DNA of 54,580 nucleotides from UMGS1851 sp900555605 (GCA_902472555.1 CABROF010000005.1:1-54580); one strand, 5' to 3'. Numbered from the stretch's first letter, positions 16,425 through 25,484 are shown. Notes: generated by a model from the sequence alone, not told the origin. Translations and numbers: made by a program.

Positions 16425-17477
16425 TTAATTTTTATCGGTGTAAAACTTTTTAATCTGGGCGCCGATTTTTGTCAGTTTTCCACAGATATCCATATAGCCG
16501 CGGTCTATATACCCCGCATCCTCTACTACGGTTTCACCGCATGCCGCAAGCCCTGCCAGAATCAGCGCCGCCCCTGCCCGCAGGTCTGTGGACACCACGC
16601 GCGTTCCATGCAGCCGTTCCACTCCGGTAATGCTGCAATAAATATCTTCAACGCTGCAGCATGCACCCATTTTGCAAAGTTCCGCCATATGCCTGTAGCG
16701 AGACTCAAATACAGAATCATACAATAAAGTCTTGCCGGAAGTCAGCGTCAGCAGGGCAGCGATGGGCGCCTGCAGATCAGTCGGAAATCCGGGATACGGC
16801 TTTGCAATCACGAGTTCCGGCGCCGTAAGCCTGCAGCGGCGCAGGCCCCCTCGGATCCGGACCTGATTCCGGGCCGTTTGTAAAGTACATCCGCATTTTT
16901 GCAGGAACTGCAGCAGTGCCTGCAAATGAGAGGCCCGCAGATCCCGGACCATCACGTCCTCCCCGCTCATCGCACCCGCAATCAAATAGGTACCTGCTTC
17001 AATGCGATCTGGTACTACCGTATATTCCACGTACTTTTTCAGTTCAGGTACTCCTTTTACCGTGATCTGCGCACTTCCCGCGCCGCGGATATCGGCGCCG
17101 CAGCAATTCAGATAATTCTGCAGATCCACGATTTCCGGCTCTCTGGCACAGCCATGTATATGTACCTCCTCCTTGGCAAAAACGCTTCCCATAATCGCGT
17201 TTTCCGTAGCGCCTACACTGGGATAGCGCAGACATACCGTACCGCCCCGGATCCCGTCCCTGCACCTCGCAGAAACCAGATTATTCTCCAAAGCCGGCTT
17301 TTCCGCACCTAAAAAGTGCATGACGCTTAAATGAAGATCAATCGGTCTTTCGCCTATTACGCACCCACCCGGGTGCGCCCGCCTATTGCCGCGGCAGCCT
17401 CTTTTCTCCGCGCGGCTGCCGCTGGGCGCGCATTCCTGTTTCCCTGCCGGCGCCCAGTGGCAGCAGGGAAAACACAT
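16425..17477 (-). pseudogene. murA: UDP-GlcNAc 1-carboxyvinyltransferase, 5'-truncated
   Basis: From HPGGCVIGERPIDLHL onward the sequence reads as MurA (enolpyruvyl transfer from PEP to UDP-GlcNAc, first committed step of peptidoglycan): the reactive cysteine in PGGC, RDGIRGGTVCLRYPSVGATEN, PDRIEAGTYLIAGA, YPGFPTDLQAP and VFESRYRHMAEL. About 300 residues after the cysteine are intact. Before it only 38 codons are open, versus about 114 in the family, and they are low-complexity Arg/Gly/Cys-rich residues unlike MurA. The Lys-Asn of the N-terminal KN motif is absent. The ATG at 17477 has no ribosome site, and the divergent ATPase gene at 17567 leaves no room for the rest. A second murA elsewhere would be needed. 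Rearrangement or misassembly are both possible. Confidence 0.8.
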
Positions 17478-17566
17478 GCATATATTATTAAGGTAAAAGA
17501 ATCAAGAGTCCGGAGGCGGAAGTGCAGCCGGCTCGGATGTCAGGCACGGCAGAATGGGAGGTCTAT

Positions 17567-18655
17567 ATGGCAGGTCTGAACAGACACGTATATTTAGGGG
17601 CAAACACAAGAAAAGGATTCCGGGGCGTGTATCATCAATTGCTGCGAAATGACGATTGTCGGGTATATATTTTAAAAGGAGGGCCCGGCACCGGAAAATC
17701 CACTTTTATCAAAAAGGTGATCAGCGAACTGCAGGGTTATGATTTTTGTATGGATATCATCCACTGCTCCGGTGATCCTACCAGTCTTGACGGCGTAATT
17801 TGTACGGAAGCAGGCGTAATCGTCGTTGACGGAACCAGCCCGCACACTTTGGATCCGGCGATCCCAGGCGCAAGGGAAGAAATCATCAATTTAGGCGCCT
17901 TCTGGGACAGCGCCATGCTGCGGAAATTCCAATCCGATATTGCACAGTATAACGAAAAGAAAGCTGCATTTTACAGAAGAGCTTATCAGTATCTCGCGGC
18001 TGCGGGCGCGATTTACGATGACAGCAATACGATTGTGGAGAGCTGCGTGGAAAAGGATAAAATGTATTTTTTCGCACAGAAGCTGGCCAGTGAAATTCTG
18101 TATGATATTGACGAGTCCATTCATTGGGGAAAGGATACTGCAATGTTTGCCACGGCGATTACGCCGGGCGGTATGCAGGGCGATGTCGGACAGATTTTCC
18201 GGGAAGAAAAGGTGTATTCCGTTAAGACCTTCTACGGAATCCATGCTTCTCAGATTCTTAAAACCGTACGATCACGGGCTCTTGCCTGCGGATTCGACAC
18301 GGAGAGCTTTTACTGCGGATTTGACAGTGATATTTTGGAGCACCTGCTCATTCCGGACTTAGGAGTCGCCATTGTAACCTCCAATGATTATCATGAAGCG
18401 GACGGTCATGACGCCTATTTTGATTATCCGCTGGAAGGCTTCCTTTGTGAATATTCTGTTTATCCGGTGAAAGACGATCTCAAATATAACAAGATCCGCT
18501 TTGACGAGCTGATGGATAAGGCAATCCGTTCGCTGTTCAAGGCACGTCAGATACATGGAGAGATTGAGGAAATTTACGTTGCCGCAATGGATTTTGACAG
18601 CATGGATCAATATCTTGATACGACGCTGCAGCGTATTACTGCCGACATTCTTTGA
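17567..18655 (+). CDS. P-loop ATPase with degenerate internal duplication (PRK06851-like)
   Basis: The 362-residue protein begins MAGLNRHVYLGANTRKGF and has a clear Walker A motif, LKGGPGTGKSTF near residue 42, followed by VIVVDGTSPHTLDPA. The C-terminal half repeats the layout: GFDTESFYCGFDSDILEHLL and GVAIVTSNDYHE parallel the first copy's GYDFCMDIIHCSGDPTSLD and GVIVVDGTSPH, but the loop position (YGIHASQILKTV) has lost the GxxGxGK pattern. It resembles a conserved clostridial two-domain ATPase of unknown function. ATG 17567 has GGGAGG six bases upstream. Its end overlaps the end of the convergent helicase gene by 20 bases. Confidence 0.75.
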   Translation: MAGLNRHVYLGANTRKGFRGVYHQLLRNDDCRVYILKGGPGTGKSTFIKKVISELQGYDFCMDIIHCSGDPTSLDGVICTEAGVIVVDGTSPHTLDPAIPGAREEIINLGAFWDSAMLRKFQSDIAQYNEKKAAFYRRAYQYLAAAGAIYDDSNTIVESCVEKDKMYFFAQKLASEILYDIDESIHWGKDTAMFATAITPGGMQGDVGQIFREEKVYSVKTFYGIHASQILKTVRSRALACGFDTESFYCGFDSDILEHLLIPDLGVAIVTSNDYHEADGHDAYFDYPLEGFLCEYSVYPVKDDLKYNKIRFDELMDKAIRSLFKARQIHGEIEEIYVAAMDFDSMDQYLDTTLQRITADIL

Positions 18656-20399
18656 GAAACATGCTCTCCTGTTCGTCACAGTCTCCTCTGGTTTCCGGGT
18701 AAAGCAAATACAGCGCGTGTCTGGCTCTCGTAACAGCCACGTAGAAAAGACGACGTTCCTCCTCCAGTAACTGATCTTCTGCGGCGCTGCTTCCCGGAAA
18801 CTCTCCTTGTACTAAGTCCACCAGCAATACGCAGTCATATTCCAGCCCCTTTGCCGAATGAATCGTGCTCAGGGTGATCCGCGTGTCTTTCTTTTGGCTG
18901 CTTTCTGCGGCAGCGTCAGAACCAAGCTGCCCCAGCTTCTGCAGGCACATTGCAAAGGATTCAGAGCATATACATAAATACGCAATAAATTCAAGAATAC
19001 CGTTGATTGCATGCGGCTGCTTTCCGGTTCGTTCACAGTGCGCTCTGCATTGGCTTAAGAAACCGTCTCGGAGCAGCCGCCGATAGGTTTGGACCGGTTT
19101 TGGTACAAAGAAAGAATGACAATCCAGCTCCGCCTGCCGAATCTTCCGCAGCACCTCTCGTACGAGCTCCGTCTCACCCGGGTCAGCGGCAGAACCGTTT
19201 ACAGCATACGGGACGCCTGCCTGCTGCAGCATCAGACGGATCAGAGGCGCCGAGAGGTGATTGCGGTACAGAATCCCAACGCTTCCGCCGCCCGCCGCAA
19301 AACGCATCGCAGTCTCTGCCGTAAACCGCGCCTGCTCTCTACCTGTGCGGAAATGTCTGATAAGGACGGGACTGCCATTCCCGTGTTTTATATAAATTCG
19401 TTTTTCAAACCGTTTCTGATTATGTGAAATCAACGCTGCGGCTGTTTTTACCACAAATCCGTCGGAACGATGGTTTTCCTCTAAATGATATGTCATACAG
19501 GACGGAAAAGTATCGACAAACTCAAAAACACACGCAGGCTCGGCGCCCCGGAAGCGGTAGATGCTCTGATCGTCATCTGCAACTACAAACAGATTTGTAT
19601 GCCTGCCGATTAAGTAAAGAATTTCAAATTGCGCCCTGGAAAGGTCCTGCCCCTCGTCTACCTGAATATAATCGAACCGGCCGTTCCAAAAGTCCCGGAC
19701 CTCCGTACGTCTGCGTAAAATATCGCGTGCAAGAAAAATCATGTCATCAAAATCAAGATATGCGTTTTCCGCTTTTATTCGGCAGTACGAATGATATATA
19801 TTGTCAAAATTCCGAATCTGCGCCTCAAACAGGCACTTTCCGGTCCTCTCCGGATCTGCATCCGCATGTGCCTGCCGGCTGATCCAGCCCGACAGCCGCT
19901 GCAGGGTTGCCGAGTCAGCCTCCTCACCGTTTAGTTGCCGATACAACTGTCCCAGCAGAAGGCTTCTGCGGTCTGCGCTGCCTTCTATTCTCGTATAATG
20001 ACGGCCGGTTTTCCGTTCTTCATCCAGCAGCAGACGGTTGCAGAAGCTGTGCAGCGTCCGAAATACCGGTCTTTCATGCTTCGCCGGCGGCGCGGAGAAT
20101 GCTTGCAGATACCGCTGCCCCATTTCAGCTCCGGCATTTTTCGTGAATGTCACGCATAGCAGTCTATCCGGCGATTTCAGGCTGCAGGCAATCCGCACGG
20201 CGCGTGCAATAATGACTGTTGTTTTGCCGCTGCCCGGCCCTGCCAAAACCAAAGCCGGACCGTTCTGATGGCATACTGCCGCATACTGCGCATCGCTCAG
20301 TCCCGTTGGCCTGTGCGCATCGCTCAGTCCTGCCGGCCTGTGCGCATCGTGCAGGCCGCCGGTTTGCGCAGGAGCCGCATCAAATATACGATTTTTCAT
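18636..20399 (-). CDS. UvrD/PcrA-like superfamily 1 DNA helicase
   Basis: The 587-residue protein has the SF1A motif series: Q motif LSDAQYAAV, motif I LAGPGSGKTTV, Ia CVTFTKNAG, II DYIQVDEGQDLS, III VVADDDQSIYRFRGAE, IV YHLEENHRS, V TLSTIHSAKGLEYD and VI RRLFYVAVTRARH. It is about 100-150 residues shorter than UvrD/PcrA, with a reduced 2B region. It should unwind DNA 3'-5' in repair or restart; the exact role is open. ATG 20399 has GGAGG eight bases upstream; an alternative at 20438 does not. Before the Q motif, the nine-residue unit GL(S/H)DAHRP(A/T) occurs two and a half times. It is too short and lacks a nuclease domain to be AddA. Confidence 0.9.
   Translation of the reverse strand: MKNRIFDAAPAQTGGLHDAHRPAGLSDAHRPTGLSDAQYAAVCHQNGPALVLAGPGSGKTTVIIARAVRIACSLKSPDRLLCVTFTKNAGAEMGQRYLQAFSAPPAKHERPVFRTLHSFCNRLLLDEERKTGRHYTRIEGSADRRSLLLGQLYRQLNGEEADSATLQRLSGWISRQAHADADPERTGKCLFEAQIRNFDNIYHSYCRIKAENAYLDFDDMIFLARDILRRRTEVRDFWNGRFDYIQVDEGQDLSRAQFEILYLIGRHTNLFVVADDDQSIYRFRGAEPACVFEFVDTFPSCMTYHLEENHRSDGFVVKTAAALISHNQKRFEKRIYIKHGNGSPVLIRHFRTGREQARFTAETAMRFAAGGGSVGILYRNHLSAPLIRLMLQQAGVPYAVNGSAADPGETELVREVLRKIRQAELDCHSFFVPKPVQTYRRLLRDGFLSQCRAHCERTGKQPHAINGILEFIAYLCICSESFAMCLQKLGQLGSDAAAESSQKKDTRITLSTIHSAKGLEYDCVLLVDLVQGEFPGSSAAEDQLLEEERRLFYVAVTRARHALYLLYPETRGDCDEQESMFLKECRQ
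20277..20357 (-). repeat. 27-bp tandem repeat in the helicase N-terminus
   Basis: Three consecutive 27-base units encode GLHDAHRPA, GLSDAHRPT and GLSDAQYAA. The third runs into the Q motif, so the repeat probably arose by duplication of its leading part. Confidence 0.7.
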
Positions 20400-20434
20400 G
20401 GATATTGCCTCCGAGACCGCATTTGCGCGGCCTG

Positions 20435-20605
20435 TCATTCCTTTCGTATCATTTCACGGTACTGTTTATCTGCGATTCTAATTTCAATTTCACCCTCGGT
20501 TACAAACATAATTTCATGGGTATTCAGATGGTAATGGGCAGGGCAGACGTACGTTTCGGCCGTTTCATTCCGTTGGTACCAGATTTGAAATTCATGATCC
20601 GTCAT
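20435..20605 (-). pseudogene. Cupin-domain fragment, remnant of an AraC-type regulator
   Basis: This 56-codon frame starts at ATG 20605 and reads MTDHEFQIWYQRNETAETY, then CPAHYHLNTHEIMFVTEGEI, ending at TGA 20435. HYH, HEIMFVTEGEIEI and the following Y match the metal-free cupin start of AraC-type sugar regulators. About 70 further cupin residues and the whole DNA-binding domain are missing, since the helicase gene begins 36 bases on. A weak AAGGTG precedes the start. It may be translated as a stub, but it looks like gene decay. The intact AraC gene at 22928 is not its continuation. Confidence 0.55.
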
Positions 20606-20690
20606 AAACACCTTCGCGGCCGTCCGCCGATATTCTTCGTGAATATTTTAATCAGAACTGCCGTTTGCATGTACATTTGAGTGTAGCATT

Positions 20691-20927
20691 TCAGCAGCTG
20701 TCCGTCAAGATCACACAAACCATATTTCCCGGCCGAAAATTGCTTGGCTGCATTAAAAAGTCCGCCTGATAAAATCTGCACAAAAGGCAAATCAGGATGA
20801 GATCCGGCAGCTTACCGCGCTCATCGACGTATTTAAGCAGTCCCTCCCGCCGATAGGCAAAAAGTAACGATTCATATGCAAAACATGCCGTAATCGGCAA
20901 AATGGGTTTCAGATCCCGAATCTTCAT
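20691..20927 (-). CDS. Hypothetical 78-residue protein
   Basis: ATG 20927 has AGAGG nine bases upstream and opens MKIRDLKPILPITACFAYES, followed by YRREGLLKYVDERGKLPDLI. The lead resembles the start of small phage-type proteins that begin MKIRDLL, but the later part (cysteines, then PSNFRPGNMVCVILTDSC) has no family look. Another frame overlaps its end for 62 codons, so a frameshift is possible. It lies divergent to the isomerase gene and next to the cupin fragment, in what may be a decayed region. Function unknown, reality uncertain. Confidence 0.3.
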   Translation of the reverse strand: MKIRDLKPILPITACFAYESLLFAYRREGLLKYVDERGKLPDLILICLLCRFYQADFLMQPSNFRPGNMVCVILTDSC

Positions 20928-20973
20928 GCTAAAATGCCTCTGTTATCAATCAGATATCAGGAGGTTTTTTGAT

Positions 20974-21786
20974 ATGTACAGACTTGGCTGTTGTATTCCG
21001 GGCGCATCCTTTATGCCGGAAGGCGTCGGTAAAATATCCCGCTCCGCTTTTGAAGTGCTTCAGTCGGGCACAGCGGTTATCCGGCAAAATGGTTATGATT
21101 TTGCAGAAGCGACAGTAGGACTGATCATGGGACTGTCTGAAGAAGCGCTGGCACAGTGTTCCAATCTGTTTTCTATAGAAATCTGCAATAGCTTCATTCC
21201 CCCGGATTACCCCATTATTACCGGCTCCGGACCGTCTGCTGCTTTAAAGGATTATGTCCGCCGTGCTCTGCAGCGTATGGACCAGCTGAACATTCGGACC
21301 GTTGTATTCGGCAGCGGTACGGCAAGAAGAATTCCCGAGGGCATCTCCCAAAAAGACGGAATGAAAGAATTCCGCGATTTTCTATTGCTTTGCGAGGCAT
21401 ACGGAAAGCAGTATGATGTCTGCATCGCAATCGAACCGCTTAATCGCAGGGAAACCAATGCCGTCACCACAGTTGCGCAAGCCGCTGAAATTGCGGCAGA
21501 ACTGAATCTTCCTCATATTTCCGTTCTGGCGGATGCATTTCATATGTATTGCGAGCAGGAGCCGCTTTCCGTGCTGCGGGATGCAATGCCGTATCTCACA
21601 CATGTACATGTATCGGATCCGGACCGGAGCCGTCCGGGACAAGACGGCGGCGCCTATCTGCGCACATTCGCCGAAGAATTGATAAATGCCGGTTATTGCC
21701 GCAGAATCACATCAGAAAGCGTATATAAAGACTTTCCGGCTGAAAGCAGGGCCGGACTGGAATTTATGAAAAAGATATTTGCGTGA
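20974..21786 (+). CDS. Sugar phosphate isomerase/epimerase (xylose-isomerase-like TIM barrel)
   Basis: The 270-residue protein has the AP-endonuclease-2/xylose-isomerase barrel pattern: early RLGCCIPGASF, VVFGSGTARRIPEG, the metal ligand IAIEPLN (Glu near 147), VLADAFHMY (Asp and His) and HVHVSDPDRSRPG, ending with ITSESVYKD. Such enzymes epimerise or isomerise keto-sugars or sugar acids in the cytoplasm; the substrate is not readable. ATG 20974 follows AGGAGG. Its stop overlaps the DUF6807 start in a GTGA arrangement, so the two are cotranslated. The convergent AraC regulator probably controls the pair. Confidence 0.85.
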   Translation: MYRLGCCIPGASFMPEGVGKISRSAFEVLQSGTAVIRQNGYDFAEATVGLIMGLSEEALAQCSNLFSIEICNSFIPPDYPIITGSGPSAALKDYVRRALQRMDQLNIRTVVFGSGTARRIPEGISQKDGMKEFRDFLLLCEAYGKQYDVCIAIEPLNRRETNAVTTVAQAAEIAAELNLPHISVLADAFHMYCEQEPLSVLRDAMPYLTHVHVSDPDRSRPGQDGGAYLRTFAEELINAGYCRRITSESVYKDFPAESRAGLEFMKKIFA

Positions 21787-22931
21787 AAAACAAAATCTCT
21801 CACACGGAAATTTATGGAAGGATGGATAGGATTATGATGGAAGAAAAGTGGAACACCCCGCGGGATATGATGCAGGAGCCGATTTACATACCGTTTCGGC
21901 CGGACGTAGCAGCGCCTGCAGATATACGGCAGGTCATCTGCAGAGATCACACCGGAGAGGCCTTATTTCCCGCCCAAAATACGCGGAAGGAAAATGCAGA
22001 GGGAATTGTCATGATTGCAACCGCTGAAAAGGGATGCGACAAAACGCTGATTCCGGTCACCGCACCGGCACCGGAGCTGCCCGATTCATATGGCGTGCAG
22101 CTGATTTTCCAGGAAAACGAGCAGACGCTGCAGGTCCTGATCAACGGCCGGCTTTTTACCTCTTATGTCTATGACAGCCGCCTGGTGAAGCCTTATCTCG
22201 GTCCTATCTTTAATTCCGCAGGCGGCAGCTACACCCGCGTCGATCCTACGGCAAAAGAGCACCCGCACCATCGGTCTGTCTTTTTAGGCGTAGGCGAGGT
22301 CAACGGAGTTGACTTCTGGAACGAGCACGGCAATTACGGCTATCAAAAGCATATGAAGTTCTCTGCTATCAAATCCGGTCCTGCTTTCGGGACGTTTACC
22401 GCAGAAAACACCTGGCAGGATGCGGCAGGAAAGCCGCTGATCGACGAAAGCCGTACTTTTACATTTTACAATCAAACCCCGGACTGCCGCTACATTGATA
22501 TGATGATCCGGTTCACCGCGGCATATGAGGACGTGGTTTTCGGGCAGACAAAAGAGGCCGGGCCGCTGGGGGTACGGATGAACGACATTCTGCGAGCTGA
22601 CCGCGGAGGCCATTTTACCAACTCCTACGGGGCGCTGAATGAATCCGAATGCTGGGGCCGCAGCGCAGTATGGTGTGATTACCGCGGCATTCTGGACGGC
22701 AGAACGTGCGGGGTCGCTGTTTTTGATCATCAATCGAACGAACGGCATCCGACTGCTTGGCATATCCGCAACTATGGTCTCTTTGCCCCCAATAATCTGT
22801 ATTTTAAGGGCGGCTTTACAATTGTAAGGGGCGAAACCGTTACATACCGCTACCGCCTTTGCTTTTATGAGGGGGATCGGACCGACATTGGCAGCCGGTA
22901 TCTGATTTATGCGAACTATGCGAATCTTTAA
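21783..22931 (+). CDS. PmoA-family (DUF6807) protein
   Basis: The 382-residue protein has the DUF6807/PmoA hallmarks: KPYLGPIFNSAGGSYTRVDP, EHPHHRSVFLGVGEVNGVDFW, VFGQTKEAGPLGVRMNDILR and WHIRNYGLFAPNNLYF. The family is found with sugar oxidation and isomerisation genes, and its reaction is not established; the two His-rich stretches suggest a metal or sugar site. No signal peptide, so cytoplasmic. The overlapping GTG start at 21783 is listed, but ATG at 21822, 21834 or 21837 are possible because the GTG lacks a strong ribosome site. Its last four bases overlap the end of the convergent AraC gene. Confidence 0.85.
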   Translation: MKNKISHTEIYGRMDRIMMEEKWNTPRDMMQEPIYIPFRPDVAAPADIRQVICRDHTGEALFPAQNTRKENAEGIVMIATAEKGCDKTLIPVTAPAPELPDSYGVQLIFQENEQTLQVLINGRLFTSYVYDSRLVKPYLGPIFNSAGGSYTRVDPTAKEHPHHRSVFLGVGEVNGVDFWNEHGNYGYQKHMKFSAIKSGPAFGTFTAENTWQDAAGKPLIDESRTFTFYNQTPDCRYIDMMIRFTAAYEDVVFGQTKEAGPLGVRMNDILRADRGGHFTNSYGALNESECWGRSAVWCDYRGILDGRTCGVAVFDHQSNERHPTAWHIRNYGLFAPNNLYFKGGFTIVRGETVTYRYRLCFYEGDRTDIGSRYLIYANYANL

Positions 22932-23983
22932 AAGTACGGTTCCGTATTCCGGTACTTCCCTGGGGTAGTACCGGTTACTTTTTTAAAAACCCGATGAAAA
23001 TGCTCGATATTGCAGTAACCGACATGCATACTGATCTCTTTTGCGGTATAATTCGTGGTATTGAGCAGGTTACAGGCCTGCTTGATCCGGATGTCCTGGA
23101 GAATGTCGGAGAATGTACGTTTTGTCGCCTCCTTCACAATGCTGCTGAGATAAGGCGCGGTATAGTTAAAATGTGCGGCTACCTCCGGCAGGGTTGCGGT
23201 CCGGTAATGCTCCTGCAGATACCGCAGGATTTGCGATACGACCATCAACCGCGTATTCACGGTATTGGAAATCTCCGTTTTGTCTGCGTGATGCCGCAGC
23301 AGATAGCCAAACGCAGACAGCAGAAGCTGTTTTTTCAGTGTCTTTGTGTAAGTATCATGATCAAACTGCTCCCGGATCAGAAGCTCCAGCTGTCCGTGCA
23401 GAAGGGCGTCGCCTTTTGTATGAAACAGGATATACGCATTGGCATAGTTCATATATAAGGTTCTGATAAAAAAATCCGACAGCACGTTTTCTTCCGCCAG
23501 AAATTCTGCAAAGGTCACATTAAAGGTAGAGGTCCTGATTACGATATTGATTAAAATGCTGTTGTCATCCGCCACATCCACATAATGATGATGGTGAGGC
23601 GAAATGATACAGATATCCCCTTCCTGCATATGGAGACACACATCATCAAACTCGTTCAGACAGGAACCGCACAGTACGTACATCATTTCAAAAAAAGAAT
23701 GCTCATGCCGAAGCGCGGGACTGTACCGCGTATGGACCAGCACATCAACATCATCTCCGTTGCTTTTAAAAATTTCCGGCTGCTCAAAGATATATTCCAT
23801 CGTGTGCGTATCCGTGTATTCCGGAATCCACCCTCCGATCTGGCACAAATATCCTTCCGGAAAAGAATTGATATATGCCTGCAGCAGCTCCGGGTCCTGT
23901 CTGACCTGCCGGTATTCTTTATAAAAAAGCTCCTTCGGCTGCAGCGGCAATAATTTTTCTCGGATATCCTGCAATTCTTTCAT
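22928..23983 (-). CDS. AraC-family transcriptional regulator with cupin domain
   Basis: The 351-residue protein has an unassigned N-terminal 90 residues, a cupin sensor (LRHEHSFFEMMYVLCGSC, MQEGDICIISPHHHHYV) and a C-terminal double helix-turn-helix: LPEVAAHFNYTAPYLSSIVK and KEISMHVGYCNIEHFHRVFK, ending KKVTGTTPGKYR. GGAGGGAGG precedes ATG 23983. It faces the isomerase/DUF6807 pair from downstream and is divergent to the beta-helix gene across 385 bases. Control of one or both carbohydrate units, with a sugar as effector, is the likely job. Confidence 0.9.
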   Translation of the reverse strand: MKELQDIREKLLPLQPKELFYKEYRQVRQDPELLQAYINSFPEGYLCQIGGWIPEYTDTHTMEYIFEQPEIFKSNGDDVDVLVHTRYSPALRHEHSFFEMMYVLCGSCLNEFDDVCLHMQEGDICIISPHHHHYVDVADDNSILINIVIRTSTFNVTFAEFLAEENVLSDFFIRTLYMNYANAYILFHTKGDALLHGQLELLIREQFDHDTYTKTLKKQLLLSAFGYLLRHHADKTEISNTVNTRLMVVSQILRYLQEHYRTATLPEVAAHFNYTAPYLSSIVKEATKRTFSDILQDIRIKQACNLLNTTNYTAKEISMHVGYCNIEHFHRVFKKVTGTTPGKYRNTEPYF

Positions 23984-24368
23984 ATATCCTCCCTCCTCTG
24001 CTGATCAAGATCACTTTTGTTATTTTATATTTTTCGCAATGCGCCGGACAAAACAGGAGCACTGCCGGAAACCAACTGCAGCTATTATAGCAAGATCCGC
24101 TTTGCCGCACAAGCAGTATTTGTTTAAAAATATTAATATAAATCATTTATATAGATAAAATTTAATATAGGCCAATCCGGTATGATAAACAGTCGGAAAT
24201 CGGGAATTCTGTTGCGCAGGCCGCCGCGGATTTCCGTCTTTCCGGGAATCTTAATAAAGATCAATGTTCTCTCGGTTTTTCGGCAAGCCCCAAAAACGAT
24301 CCGATGTGTTAATATAACCACGCAATACGATTATTCAAAAAGCATTCGGATTGGAGGGAACATATTTT
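23984..24368. promoter_or_regulatory. Divergent intergenic region, AraC gene and beta-helix gene
   Basis: These 385 bases hold no gene. Around 24120-24170 the DNA is very A+T-rich and probably contains promoters for both directions, but no pair of elements stands out well enough to place. The AraC protein would be expected to bind here. Confidence 0.4.
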
Positions 24369-25484
24369 ATGGAATATGGGACAGAAGGTTTTTATAGTGT
24401 AAAGGCATTCGGCGCATACGGTGACGGCAGAACAGACGATACGGCTGCAATTCAGGCTTGCTTAGATGAAACACAGCGGCAAGGCGGTACGGCTTATTTT
24501 CCGCCGGCAACCTATTTAATTGAAGGTACGCTCTATTTCGGCGACCGGGCAGGAGCCTGCGGCAACGCTTTCTCCGTGCAGGGCATGGGGCAGGGCAACA
24601 GCCGTTCAATTCTGAAAAAAAGGAATGCGGGTAATATCGCGGAAATCAACACCACAGGCAAGGTTTCTGTTTCGCAGTTAGGCTTCTCCCACGAAGGTCC
24701 GTCCGGCAGCAATCTGCTGATGAACGTGGGCTTTGGCCACGGCATCTATGATTGCCAGTTCTCCCATGTCACCGGCAATAAAGACGATATGCTGCAGTTC
24801 AACGGCTCGTATATTGATCTTGTAAATTCGTCCTTCGGCAATGCCGAGCCTGACAGCTATGCAATCCGCTGCACGACGATGCCGGGCAAAATCAATATCA
24901 ACAGCAATATTTTCGACTGCCGCATCCACGGTACGGGAAAGGGCCTGATCGTTGACTCGTCAAAGGGCAACCGGCCGGAGGGACTGAAGGTCAGCAGAAA
25001 TATGTTCTTGAATGTAGGAAAAGAGCAGATCACAGTGAAAACCATCCTGCATCTGGATATTTCCAACAATATGCTGGACCAGTGCAGCGGCGCCTCCATT
25101 CTCTTGGATCCAGAAGATCAGGCACTTTGCGGCGTATATATATTAGGTAACTATATTTCCCCCGCTCAGGACCGTGATCAGGGGATTGCTATAAAGATTG
25201 TGGATAACGGCCTGCTGACGCTGACGACGAATATTGCCAACAATATGATCGCGTATTCCGGCTACGGTCTGATTGCCGGCAGCAATGCGGTACATTTGAA
25301 CGTTTCCAATAATGCGTTCAACGATATTACCCATGATGCCGTGGTTATGCATAACTGCCGCGGCGCCGTACTAACTTCCAACACCTTCTGGATGTGTGCG
25401 GAGCATGATATTGTTTCCGATTATACGGATTCCAGAACAGCGGAAGCGCCGGTGATTGCCAATAATCAAACAGGCCGTATGTAA
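24369..25484 (+). CDS. Pectate-lyase-like right-handed beta-helix protein
   Basis: The 371-residue protein opens with the Pectate_lyase_3 pattern: YSVKAFGAYGDGRTDDTAAI, then GGTAYFPPATYLIEG. It continues as short beta-helix coils rich in Asn and Ile (KININSNIF, LDISNNMLD, LNVSNNAFNDI, LTSNTFWM). Proteins of this fold cleave or bind polyuronides and other glycans. There is no signal peptide, so it would act inside the cell or leave by an unusual route. ATG 24369 has GGAGGG ten bases upstream. It is monocistronic, divergent to the AraC regulator, and ends in a strong terminator. No catalytic residues can be named. Confidence 0.75.
   Translation: MEYGTEGFYSVKAFGAYGDGRTDDTAAIQACLDETQRQGGTAYFPPATYLIEGTLYFGDRAGACGNAFSVQGMGQGNSRSILKKRNAGNIAEINTTGKVSVSQLGFSHEGPSGSNLLMNVGFGHGIYDCQFSHVTGNKDDMLQFNGSYIDLVNSSFGNAEPDSYAIRCTTMPGKININSNIFDCRIHGTGKGLIVDSSKGNRPEGLKVSRNMFLNVGKEQITVKTILHLDISNNMLDQCSGASILLDPEDQALCGVYILGNYISPAQDRDQGIAIKIVDNGLLTLTTNIANNMIAYSGYGLIAGSNAVHLNVSNNAFNDITHDAVVMHNCRGAVLTSNTFWMCAEHDIVSDYTDSRTAEAPVIANNQTGRM

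Noticed and set aside
18636..20399. Assignment of the helicase as AddA
   Set aside because: It is half the usual AddA length, lacks the C-terminal nuclease domain and is more than 12 kb from addB.
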